In this document: in pieces, positions 5,285 through 12,152 of the stretch
Numbering within the stretch: the stretch's first letter is position 1
Layout of the letters: each line of letters begins with the position of its first letter
Origin: Chloroflexota bacterium
GTDB lineage: Bacteria > Chloroflexota > Anaerolineae > Anaerolineales > DRKV01
Length of the DNA stretch: 12,318 nt
Direction of reading: 5' to 3'
NCBI GenBank assembly: GCA_011051635.1
Contig: DRKV01000352.1
Span: forward strand, 1-12,318
The notes under the pieces: model-generated
The model's database searches: none
The model's input: the letters and a program-made list of their open reading frames with translations, nothing else
What the model was told of the DNA's origin: nothing
Translations under genes and position numbers: made by a program

Positions 5285-7163
5285 GTTGGGCGGCGAAATA
5301 GGCCTCCGAGAGGCGCTGCATGGCAATCAGGTAGCCTTCGCCCTCCCGCTGGTGGCCGCGCCAGATTTCGGGAATCATGGTTCCGTTGTAGCCATCGATG
5401 ACCCGGAAGAACTTCACCCAATCTATCGTGCCCTCGCCGATTTGCAGGCCCTCGCCATCCAGTCCGGCCCCGTCGGAGAGGTGCAGGTGGCGGATGTACG
5501 GCAACAACACCTTGACCTGTTCGTAGAAATCCACGTGCGCCCAGTTGCAGTACAGTTTGTGGTGCGAAGTGTCGTAGCACATGTTCAGCCCCATGCTCTC
5601 GATGAAGTCACGAATTTCGTAAGCATCCATGAAAGCATTGGTGAGCCACTGACCGCCGAAGTACCACGGGTGTGGAGGCAGGTTTTCCAGCAGGAGTTCC
5701 ACGCCCTCGAAATCCAGTTCTTCCACCGAGCGGCGCAGATTGTCGTAGAGTGCCCGCCGGTCTTCGATGGGATGGTCGAGGGACATGGCGCCGGGATGCA
5801 CGATGATTTTGGGCTTGCCGACGAAATACGGCGCCATTCGGCGGGTCACGTCGATGGATTTTTGCATCAGTTCCACCGAGGCGCGGCGGTGGCTCTCGTC
5901 CAGCGAGCACAAATCCACCAGGGAACGCTCCCAGAATTCGGGGGCATGCACCACCAGTTTGATGGGCAGGTCATCGCCGGGATATTCCTCGTCCAGGTCC
6001 TTGTCGGTGAAGTGGAATTCCAGCATGTGCGGCTTGTAAGCCAGCATGACGGGGTAGTCAATGTAGCGCACGGTGAAACCCCAGTCCATCGGGAGGGTGT
6101 GTTCGGCATCCAGTTCGATGACGTGCCCCAGGTCGCGCTCCAGAAAAGGCTCGTCCTCCTCGATGACACGCTCCGCCGTGCGGCCAATCAGTTCCTCGTA
6201 GCGCTGGGGAGAAATTCCCAGGGCGGGGCCTTTGACCGTCACCAGGTCGGGGGTGATTTTCTCGCCGGGTTCGATGCGCCGACGCGCCACCAGCGATTTG
6301 CCCAGCACCTCGCGGTTGAGGATTTCGCCGCGGGAGATGAACTTCTCCTCACCGGTTCCCAGGGCGGCCTCGATGTTGCGGATATCGCGCACCAGTTTGC
6401 GGAAGCCGTGCGGCTCCAGGCTGGCGGCGTGGTCGGGGCCGTCCATCGTGCGGTCGAGGGTGATGTGCCGCTCGATGATGGTCGCTCCCAGCGCCACCGC
6501 CACGGTGGAGACAGCGATGCCGCGCTCGTGGCCGGAATAGCCCACCGGCACGCCGAACTCCTTCAGGCGGTGCATGAAGCGCAGGTTGATGTCCTCGAAG
6601 GCCGCCGGATAGGTGCTGTTGCAGTGCAGCAGGGCGAATTCCGCGCCGCGCTTGCGGAGAAAATCCACCGTGAATTCGACCTCCTCCATGCGGGACATGC
6701 CCGTGGAGAGGATGAGGGGCTTGCCCTTGCTCACCAGATGGTCCAGCAAAGGCAGGTTGGTCAGGTCGGCGGAGGCCACCTTGAAAGCAGGGACGCCCAG
6801 CGAATCGATGAAGTCGGCGCTTTCGGGGTCGAAGGCGGAACACAGGAAGGTTACGCCCTTCTTTTCGCAGTAGTCCACCAGTTTGTAGTAGGCCTTGTCG
6901 GGCAGTTCCACCTTCTGCAGGATGGGCAGCAGGTAGCGCAGGGTCTTTTCCCCGGCGTTGGCGTTTTCCAGGTATTTTTTGGGGTACAGACTTTCCAGGT
7001 TGCGCTTCTGGAATTTGACGGCATCCGCGCCGGCGGCGACGGCGGCATCAATGAGTTCAAAAGCCAGGTCGAGGATGCCGTTGTGGTTGACGCCAATCTC
7101 GGCGATGACGTAAGCCGGATGGCCGTCACCTATCAGGCGGTTGCCGATTTTGATTTCGGGCAT
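5271..7163 (-). CDS. neuB: NeuB-type nonulosonic acid synthase fused to a xylose-isomerase-like TIM barrel
   Basis: The product is 630 residues, about twice the usual 330-350 of NeuB. Residues 1-270 are the NeuB barrel that condenses an N-acyl-mannosamine-type sugar with phosphoenolpyruvate: AEIGVNHNG (21-29), DAVKFQKR (47-54), GYSGHERG (208-215), ERHITLDR (231-238) and GPDHAASLEP (242-251). Residues about 283-345 are the SAF/antifreeze-like domain (NREVLGKSLVARRRIEPGE onward). Residues about 360-620 add a second barrel of the xylose-isomerase/endonuclease IV-like class, with likely metal ligands at H407 (VVHAPE), H456 (IVHPGA), E493 (LLENLPPHP), D531 and H534 (CYDTSHHK), H561 (LHLSDG) and E599 (IPEIW). 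This fold serves sugar isomerases and epimerases, so it may make or edit the NeuB substrate. The ATG at 7163 has GGAG 5 bases upstream; earlier codons translate repeats. The last residues (RSTN) and the stop come from the flanking array. Whether the product is neuraminic, legionaminic or pseudaminic acid is undetermined. Confidence 0.93.
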   Translation of the reverse strand: MPEIKIGNRLIGDGHPAYVIAEIGVNHNGILDLAFELIDAAVAAGADAVKFQKRNLESLYPKKYLENANAGEKTLRYLLPILQKVELPDKAYYKLVDYCEKKGVTFLCSAFDPESADFIDSLGVPAFKVASADLTNLPLLDHLVSKGKPLILSTGMSRMEEVEFTVDFLRKRGAEFALLHCNSTYPAAFEDINLRFMHRLKEFGVPVGYSGHERGIAVSTVAVALGATIIERHITLDRTMDGPDHAASLEPHGFRKLVRDIRNIEAALGTGEEKFISRGEILNREVLGKSLVARRRIEPGEKITPDLVTVKGPALGISPQRYEELIGRTAERVIEEDEPFLERDLGHVIELDAEHTLPMDWGFTVRYIDYPVMLAYKPHMLEFHFTDKDLDEEYPGDDLPIKLVVHAPEFWERSLVDLCSLDESHRRASVELMQKSIDVTRRMAPYFVGKPKIIVHPGAMSLDHPIEDRRALYDNLRRSVEELDFEGVELLLENLPPHPWYFGGQWLTNAFMDAYEIRDFIESMGLNMCYDTSHHKLYCNWAHVDFYEQVKVLLPYIRHLHLSDGAGLDGEGLQIGEGTIDWVKFFRVIDGYNGTMIPEIWRGHQREGEGYLIAMQRLSEAYFAAQRSTN

Positions 7164-7189
7164 GGTTACTCCGGGGGTATCGGTAATCA

Positions 7190-7308
7190 GGGATTGGGGA
7201 TTAGGGATTTGGGATTTGGGATTAGGTATCAGGGACTGGGGACTGAGGACTGGGGACTGGGGCAACCTGCTCCCCGTTCCCTAATCCCTGCTCCCTGTTC
7301 CCTGCACC
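7190..7308. repeat. Heptamer tandem array, GGGATTA family, with inverted halves (17 units)
   Basis: Seventeen 7-bp units in register. Units 1-10 read GGGATTR/GGGACTG on the plus strand, the eleventh is GGGCAAC, and the last six (CTGCTCC, CCGTTCC, CTAATCC, CTGCTCC, CTGTTCC, CTGCACC) have the opposite strand bias, so the array could fold on itself imperfectly. The neuA stop (TAG, 7281-7283) is inside the CTAATCC unit and the last seven or so NeuA codons are repeat-derived. Confidence 0.93.
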
Positions 7309-8042
7309 TCAAACCCCAAATCGTCGGGGGTGATGCTGCCGCGCTGCACGAGATTCTCGGCCCGCGCCCAGTCTTCGGGGGTGTCCAGGTCAATCCATTC
7401 TTCGGCGGAGAGGGTCAGGGGCAGGATGCGCCGCCCGGACACGGAATGTTGTTCCATAACGGTATCCGCCCAAAAGGCGTCGATGTACCCGTTGTGCCAG
7501 TACACCGCCGGGAGGGCCTGGCGCGGCATGTTGTAGGCTTCCGGCATCCCCGGCACTTCCACCAGGGCCTGCAAGAGGCCGTCCGCTCCGATGCGGTACA
7601 TCTTGAAGGGATTTTGGGAGGGCGGCGAGACCGAGCGGATGGAATCCGCTTCGGGGCGTTCCAGCAGGCGCAGAACGGCCTGGTCAATGTGCCACACCTT
7701 CCGCAGGGGCGAGGTAGGGCGCAGATGGACGATGATTTCCGGGCGGTAGTTCTCGCCTTCTTCCAGAACGCGCAAGGCGTGCTCGAAAACGGGCAAATCG
7801 GGGGTATCGTCCTGGGCCAGTTCGGGAGGGCGCATGAACGGCACCTCCGCCCCGTAACGGCGGGCTACGGCGGCAATCTCCTCGTCGTCCGTGGAGACGA
7901 TGATGCGCGTCACCGTCTCGGCGGCCCGCGCCGCGGCGATGGACCAGGCAATCAGGGGATGCCCGGCAAAAGGACGAATGTTCTTGCGCGGGATGGATTT
8001 GGAGCCGCCCCGCGCGGGGATGAGGGCGAGGATTTCGGTCAT
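7281..8042 (-). CDS. neuA: CMP-nonulosonic acid (N-acetylneuraminate-type) cytidylyltransferase
   Basis: The product is 253 residues, the size of a single-domain NeuA/PseF/LegF enzyme without the C-terminal phosphatase domain of some homologues. It activates a nonulosonic acid with CTP to give the CMP-sugar. Marks: the nucleotide-binding signature LIPARGGSKSIPRKN (7-21), IVSTDDEEI (48-56), HLRPTSPLR (106-114), YWHNGYIDAFW (181-191) and EWIDLDTPEDW (215-225). The ATG at 8042 gives a product beginning MTEILALIPARGG; in-frame codons upstream to 8135 translate the GGGATTA repeats. There is no Shine-Dalgarno; the repeat comes almost up to the start. The C-terminal QGTGSRD and the stop are encoded by repeat units, so the ancestral protein probably ended near FEV. 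It lies next to neuB, its expected partner. Confidence 0.93.
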   Translation of the reverse strand: MTEILALIPARGGSKSIPRKNIRPFAGHPLIAWSIAAARAAETVTRIIVSTDDEEIAAVARRYGAEVPFMRPPELAQDDTPDLPVFEHALRVLEEGENYRPEIIVHLRPTSPLRKVWHIDQAVLRLLERPEADSIRSVSPPSQNPFKMYRIGADGLLQALVEVPGMPEAYNMPRQALPAVYWHNGYIDAFWADTVMEQHSVSGRRILPLTLSAEEWIDLDTPEDWARAENLVQRGSITPDDLGFEVQGTGSRD

Positions 8043-8051
8043 GGGTGATTT

Positions 8052-8135
8052 GGGATTAGGGATTAGGGATTGGGGATTTGGGACAGGGGCCAGATTCCTG
8101 TTCCCCAATCCCTGCTCCCCAATCCCTGCTCCCAT
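8052..8135. repeat. Heptamer tandem array, GGGATTA family, with inverted halves (12 units)
   Basis: Twelve 7-bp units in register: GGGATTA twice, GGGATTG, GGGATTT, GGGACAG and GGGCCAG, then the complementary-bias units ATTCCTG, TTCCCCA, ATCCCTG, CTCCCCA, ATCCCTG, CTCCCAT. It fills the gap between the neuA start and the sat-cysC stop (TAA, 8135-8137), overlapping the stop by one base. The two halves are imperfect reverse complements and could form a long RNA hairpin. Confidence 0.92.
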
Positions 8136-9886
8136 TACCCCTCCCGCCCATTCCGGGAAGGGTCGCGCAGGAAGCCTTTGTCCAGCAGATACTCCACAAT
8201 GCGGCGGGCATTCTCTTCGGGGGAAACGCCTACGGCCTGCAAGGTGATTTCGGGGTTGACGGGGGCTTCGTAGGGGTCGTCGATGCCGGTGAAACCTTTG
8301 ATTTCACCGCGGCGCGCTTTGGCGTACAGCCCCTTGACATCGCGCTCCTCGCACACTTCCAGGGGCGTGTCCATGAAGACCTCGATGAAGTGGGTATCGC
8401 CGACCATCTCGCGGACGCGGTTGCGGGTGGCGCGATACGGACTGATAGCCGCGCAGACTACGCCGCCGCCGTGGCGCACAATCTCGCCCGCCACGAAGCC
8501 GATGCGCAGAATGTTGGTATCGCGGTCTTCCTTGCTGAAGCCCAGCCCCTTGGAGAGATGCGTCCGCACCACGTCGCCGTCCAGCACCGTGACCTGCCGC
8601 CCGTGTTCCATCAGCATGGGGACGAGAGCCTGCGCCGTGGTGGATTTCCCCGACCCGCTCAGGCCGGTAAACCAGACGCAGAAGCCCTGTTTGTGGCGCG
8701 GCGGGTGCGTCTCGGTCAGGATTTCGGCGGTTTCGGGGCGGGTGAACCATTCGGGCAGGTGCTTCCCTTTGGCAAGGTCCTCCTCGCGCACCTGCGTACC
8801 GGAGATGGTCAGCACCTTCGCGCCTTCGGGCACTTTGTCAATCGCTTCGTAGCGGTCTTCTTCGGGCAGATACACCATCCACTGGAAGGGAACCATCTTG
8901 ACCCCGATTTCTTCTTCGTATTGCACCAGCATTTCCTGGGCGTCGTAGGGGCCGTAGATGGGTTTTCCGTCGCTGCCCTTGCCGGGGCCGGCGTGGTCGC
9001 GTCCCACGATGAAGTGGTTGGCCCCGTGGTTGCGGCGGATGATGGCGTGCAGCAGGGCTTCTTTCGGCCCGGCCATACGCATCGCCAGCGGGAGCAGGCT
9101 CAAGACCGTGCGGCTCTTGTCGTAATAATTCTCGTACAGGGCCTTGTAAACCCGGACACGGGTGAAGTAGTCCACGTCACCGGGCTTGGTCAGCCCCACC
9201 ACCGGATGGATGAGCAGCGCCCCGCCCACCTGGGCCGCGGCGCGCTTGGTCAGTTCCTCGTGGACGCGGTGCATGGGGTTGCGCGTCTGGAAAGCCACCA
9301 CATTGGCGTGTCCCAATTCGTTCAGCAGGGAGCGCACCTCGGCGGGCGTGCGGCGCAGTTCCACAAAATCGTTGTACTTCGGCAGTTCCACCACCTGCAA
9401 GGCCCCGGAGATGCACACATCCCCCCAATGCTCCATCTCGGCCACCAGGGGATGGGCGTGGTCGGTAGTGCCCAGCGCCAGTTGCGCCTCGCGCCGGCGG
9501 TCCCATGCGAAGACCTCTTCCAACTGCATGATGGCGACCACATTGTTGCGCGCATCGCGCAGCACGATTTCATCGGCGTCTTTGGGCAGGTCGTCGGGGT
9601 TGACCGTCAGGGTAATCGGCAGCGGCCAGAGCGTGCCGTCGCTCAGGCGCATGGTCTCCAGGACGCTCTCGTAGTCCGCCTTGCCCATGAAGCGCTCCAG
9701 GGGAGAGAAGCCGCCGGTGGCAATCAGTTCCAGGTCGTGCAGGGCGCGCGCCGAAATCTGGATAGAAGGCAGATGGCTGGCGCGCTCCATCAGAGCCATG
9801 CGTTCCTCGTCATCTTTGGGAAGCAGGTTTACAAGGGTACCGCCGTAAGGGGGGATGAGCACATCGGTTACAACTTGGTTGGTCAT
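8135..9886 (-). CDS. sat-cysC: Bifunctional sulfate adenylyltransferase / adenylylsulfate kinase (PAPS synthase)
   Basis: The product is 583 residues. Residues 1 to about 390 are ATP sulfurylase (sulfate plus ATP to APS), with the catalytic motif QTRNPMHRVH (200-209) and GRDHAGPG (295-302). Residues about 400-575 are APS kinase (APS plus ATP to PAPS), with the P-loop GLSGSGKST (408-416), VLDGDVVRTHLSKGLGFS (434-451), the serine of AAISPYRATRNR (479-490) and the lid region KGFTGIDDPYEAP (530-542). Both halves look intact, unlike fungal versions in which the kinase-like domain is inactive. The ATG at 9886 has AAGGAG 10 bases upstream and a promoter before it. With two sulfotransferase genes immediately upstream and no sulfite or PAPS reductase in view, its role here is probably PAPS supply for glycan sulfation rather than cysteine synthesis. 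Confidence 0.97.
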   Translation of the reverse strand: MTNQVVTDVLIPPYGGTLVNLLPKDDEERMALMERASHLPSIQISARALHDLELIATGGFSPLERFMGKADYESVLETMRLSDGTLWPLPITLTVNPDDLPKDADEIVLRDARNNVVAIMQLEEVFAWDRRREAQLALGTTDHAHPLVAEMEHWGDVCISGALQVVELPKYNDFVELRRTPAEVRSLLNELGHANVVAFQTRNPMHRVHEELTKRAAAQVGGALLIHPVVGLTKPGDVDYFTRVRVYKALYENYYDKSRTVLSLLPLAMRMAGPKEALLHAIIRRNHGANHFIVGRDHAGPGKGSDGKPIYGPYDAQEMLVQYEEEIGVKMVPFQWMVYLPEEDRYEAIDKVPEGAKVLTISGTQVREEDLAKGKHLPEWFTRPETAEILTETHPPRHKQGFCVWFTGLSGSGKSTTAQALVPMLMEHGRQVTVLDGDVVRTHLSKGLGFSKEDRDTNILRIGFVAGEIVRHGGGVVCAAISPYRATRNRVREMVGDTHFIEVFMDTPLEVCEERDVKGLYAKARRGEIKGFTGIDDPYEAPVNPEITLQAVGVSPEENARRIVEYLLDKGFLRDPSRNGREG

Positions 9887-9949
9887 GGGGAAAAAACTCC
9901 TTGAAGTGAAAAACGTACAAAATGGATACCACGGGCATCCAAACGGTGG

Positions 9950-9958
9950 ATTATACCA
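9950..9958 (-). promoter_or_regulatory. Extended -10 promoter upstream of sat-cysC
   Basis: On the minus strand the 79-bp gap contains TGGTATAAT: a perfect TATAAT (9950-9955) preceded by the TG of an extended -10 element (9957-9958). The -35 region at 17-bp spacing (9973-9978, TTTCGA) is poor, as expected of an extended -10 promoter. The predicted start is near 9943, giving a leader of about 57 bases before the ATG at 9886. It would drive sat-cysC and probably the genes after it. It is a motif match only. Confidence 0.55.
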
Positions 9959-9965
9959 GCCGGAT

Positions 9966-10823
9966 TTACCAATCGAAATCTTCTTCGTAACCCAGGCAGA
10001 TGAGCAAATCGCCGGCGACCTCTTTGAAAAGGGATTTGTTGGCCTCCGTGAAGTGTTCGCGCCACCCTCCGGGTTTCCCTTTGCGGAAAGTGCCGGACTT
10101 GCGCGGCTGGATAGCGGCGTGCAGCGCCCGGAGAGCATCTTCCCTCGGAGGCTGGTCCCGCCAACCGCGCTCCCCCAGGTAATCCAGGATTTGGTTGAAG
10201 GCCGCATCCCGATTGGTTTGCAAGTCTTCGAAGCGCAGGGAAAGCACGGCGGGTTGCTCCAGCCAGCCCAAATACTTCTCGAAGCGCTGGCGCACGCTGG
10301 AGTAGGGCAGGTCGGGGTCATCCAGGCCGCGGATGGCGACGTTGATGCGCTCTTCCAGGCTGCTGACCTGTTCGTTGTAGTAGCGGTGGAGGGCGTGTTT
10401 GGGGTTCATATCGGTAGCGTAAAACACCGAAGAAACCACCGCATCCCGCGGGTCGCGGTAGACGAAAATCGTGGCGCGCCCCGGCGCGGTGAGGGTTTCA
10501 ATGAAAGGCCGGTAGCACCCCACGTAGCCGTAGCCGATGTCGCCGCCCCGCATCCGCCGGATGTTGCGCAGCACGGCGCTGTCGGGCAGTTTGCGGTTGT
10601 CCTCCCCCCGGTTGACGGGCGGGAAACCGCCATCCACGAAGGGGCCGATGGTCGTCAGCCCTTGCAAAACCTGGATGATGAGGTGCGACCCCGATTTGGG
10701 GATGGCGTTCCCCAGGACGGCAGGAGCATTCCATAGTGCGGGCAGCCCCCAACGCAGGGCGCTCCGCATCCTCCGCATCCGCCAGCGGATTCGTTTGAGA
10801 GTATGTTTGAGTTCGGCGTTCAT
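9966..10823 (-). CDS. PAPS-dependent sulfotransferase (Sulfotransfer_1 type)
   Basis: The product is 285 residues. It transfers sulfate from PAPS to a hydroxyl or amino group of an acceptor. The 5'-phosphosulfate loop is AIPKSGSHLI (40-49). The 3'-phosphate site is IFVYRDPRDAVVSS (119-132, with R123 and S131). The C-terminal nucleotide-binding motif RKGKPGGWREHF is at 247-258. These match the cytosolic-type family, including the RKG..G.W motif. The N-terminal 30 residues are strongly basic. There is no signal peptide, so it acts in the cytoplasm, where PAPS is available. The ATG at 10823 lies four bases from a heptamer array and has no Shine-Dalgarno; upstream codons are repeat. It is followed by the sat-cysC promoter and gene, which would supply its donor. 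Confidence 0.92.
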   Translation of the reverse strand: MNAELKHTLKRIRWRMRRMRSALRWGLPALWNAPAVLGNAIPKSGSHLIIQVLQGLTTIGPFVDGGFPPVNRGEDNRKLPDSAVLRNIRRMRGGDIGYGYVGCYRPFIETLTAPGRATIFVYRDPRDAVVSSVFYATDMNPKHALHRYYNEQVSSLEERINVAIRGLDDPDLPYSSVRQRFEKYLGWLEQPAVLSLRFEDLQTNRDAAFNQILDYLGERGWRDQPPREDALRALHAAIQPRKSGTFRKGKPGGWREHFTEANKSLFKEVAGDLLICLGYEEDFDW

Positions 10824-10827
10824 AAGG

Positions 10828-10976
10828 GTGTCACGTGTCACGTATCACGTATCAAGTGCCAAGTGCCAGGTGTCAGTGGTCAGTCGTCCGTTGTCCACCG
10901 TCCACGGTCTATCGTCCGTCATCCGCCGTCCGTCGTCAGCGGTCAGTCGTCCACCGTCCACGGTCTATCGTCCACC
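10828..10976. repeat. Composite heptamer array, GTATCAC then GTCCACG families (6 + 15 units)
   Basis: Six GT-R-Y-CA-V units (10828-10869), a 2-base phase shift, then fifteen GTC-N-N-N-N units (10872-10976) in register. The stop of the upstream sulfotransferase (TAG, 10965-10967) lies inside the unit GTCTATC, and its last residues (GDGGR) are repeat-encoded. The word GTCCACGGTCTATC occurs twice. The order and the 2-base junction are shared with the array at 12011-12152, so the two are probably related copies. Confidence 0.93.
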
Positions 10977-12017
10977 GTCCCCCTCATACCCCCACTCCGC
11001 CAGCGTCTGACCGGCCTCCTCCATGAAAACCCGCACATCCCGCGGGGTGAAGAGTTCCTGCCATGAACCCTTGCCGCCCTTGCGGATGTTGGCCGCGATG
11101 GAGTCGGCCTTTTGTCTTTGCCAATCGGCATCGGGGTTGCGGTGCATTTCGGCATCCAGCAGGGAGGGCAGTTCCGGCAGAGCGGTATCCGCGCCCAGAA
11201 AATCCCAGATGCGGCGCATGGTCTCCCAGGGCGCGGTCAGCAGGTCTTCGTAGCGCAGCGCCAGATAGCGTTCGCCCAACAACTCTTGCGCCAGGGCGTG
11301 CGTGGCGGTGACGTTGTGCGCCCAGGCGCGCGCCGCGTGGCGGATGCCCCGCGCCGTAAACAGCGAGCGGCGGTGAGCGAAGAAGTCTTCCGGCGCTTCG
11401 GCAAACCGGCGGCGGATTTCCAAATCCCGCGGGCTGAGTTTTTGCGGACTGTCGATGAAAGCCTGGATGCGGTGCGAGAGCAGCACGGCGCGCCCGTCGC
11501 GCACGATGAAGACCAGGCGCCCGTCGGGGTAGATGGCGTCCAGAGCGCGCACCCCGGCCTCGTCCACCAGCGAGTTGGGGCTTTTATCGCCCACGATGGA
11601 TTTGCCCAATTGCCGGGCTTCGCGCTCCATGAGGTAGTCGGCGGTGACGCGCAGCACCAGCGGAGCAAGGTCGCGCCCCTGGTTCCAGCGGTTGCTGCGC
11701 CGCGCCAGCCATTCGCGCACATCCGGGTCGGCGGTAAGCGCCCGCAGGAAGGGACGGCGGGTGAAGAAATGTCCCTGGTAATTGCAATGCACCTGCGGAT
11801 GGACGCGCACCAGACGGGTCAGGAGGGTGGTGCCGGAGCGGGCATGCCCGAAGATGAAGAACTTGGGCATGGGGAAGAAAGCGCGGGCGTCGGCCAGGTC
11901 TGCGGGAGAAAGGCGCGGCCACTCGTCGCTGGCCTGCGTGGCCTGCAAGCCCATCGGGCCGTAGCGCAGCCCAATCCAGGCGGCGGAGAGATGGGAGAGG
12001 AGGGTGTCGAGTATCAC
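10965..12017 (-). CDS. Sulfotransferase family protein (second, longer type)
   Basis: The product is about 350 residues. The PAPS 5'-phosphosulfate loop is FIFGHARSGTTLL (54-66). The 3'-phosphate site is VFIVRDGRAVLLSHR (169-183, R173 and S181). Further marks are GDKSPN (143-148), LRYEDLL (254-260) and IRKGGKGSWQELF (311-323). The last resembles the RKG..G.W motif of the neighbouring sulfotransferase, but the rest of the two proteins differs, suggesting two acceptor sites rather than a recent duplication. The start is uncertain: I take the GTG at 12017, which lies in a heptamer unit (GTGATAC) without a Shine-Dalgarno; ATG codons at 11954 and 11870 are in frame, but the latter would leave almost nothing before the PAPS loop. 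The C terminus is repeat-derived. No signal peptide is seen. Confidence 0.88.
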   Translation of the reverse strand: MILDTLLSHLSAAWIGLRYGPMGLQATQASDEWPRLSPADLADARAFFPMPKFFIFGHARSGTTLLTRLVRVHPQVHCNYQGHFFTRRPFLRALTADPDVREWLARRSNRWNQGRDLAPLVLRVTADYLMEREARQLGKSIVGDKSPNSLVDEAGVRALDAIYPDGRLVFIVRDGRAVLLSHRIQAFIDSPQKLSPRDLEIRRRFAEAPEDFFAHRRSLFTARGIRHAARAWAHNVTATHALAQELLGERYLALRYEDLLTAPWETMRRIWDFLGADTALPELPSLLDAEMHRNPDADWQRQKADSIAANIRKGGKGSWQELFTPRDVRVFMEEAGQTLAEWGYEGDGGR

Positions 12018-12152
12018 GTGTCAAGTACCACGTATCAAGTGCCAAGTACCAAGTGTCAAGTGTCAGTGGTCGGTGGTCAGTCGTCAGTCGTCAGCAATCA
12101 GCGGTCAGCAATCAATCGTCCATCATCCACGGTCTATCGTCCACCGTCAATC
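12011..12152. repeat. Composite heptamer array, GTATCAC then GTCAGTC/GTCCACG families (7 + 13 units)
   Basis: Seven GT-R-Y-CA-M units (12011-12059), the same 2-base phase shift as at 10870-10871, then thirteen RTC-N-N-N-N units (12062-12152). One end supplies the GTG start of the sulfotransferase; the other overlaps the stop of the partial gene at the right edge (12151-12153). The internal TCCACGGTCTATC (12126-12138) matches the other arrays. Confidence 0.93.

Noticed and set aside
2144..5401. Long open frame of over 1000 codons on the plus strand
   Set aside because: It lies antisense to the ligase, ACP, methyltransferase and glycosyltransferase genes, has biased His/Gln/Gly/Arg-rich composition, no domain pattern, and crosses the repeat arrays. 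It is a mirror of GC-rich codon usage.
7190..7308. CRISPR array
   Set aside because: Units are 7 bases and contiguous, with no spacers and no cas genes.
5247..8048. Long open frame of over 900 codons on the plus strand
   Set aside because: Antisense to the NeuB fusion and neuA, and it translates the repeat array between them. No recognisable family.
8078..9904. Open frame of about 600 codons on the plus strand
   Set aside because: Antisense to sat-cysC, whose minus-strand motifs are unambiguous.
10803..11066. Plus-strand frames with repeated Ser-Thr-Val-His-Arg-Pro peptides
   Set aside because: The peptide periodicity is the 7-bp repeat read in three frames (21-base period), not a repeat protein.
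477..12152. tRNA or rRNA genes, insertion sequences or phage genes
   Set aside because: No cloverleaf-like sequence, transposase or integrase motifs were seen on either strand.
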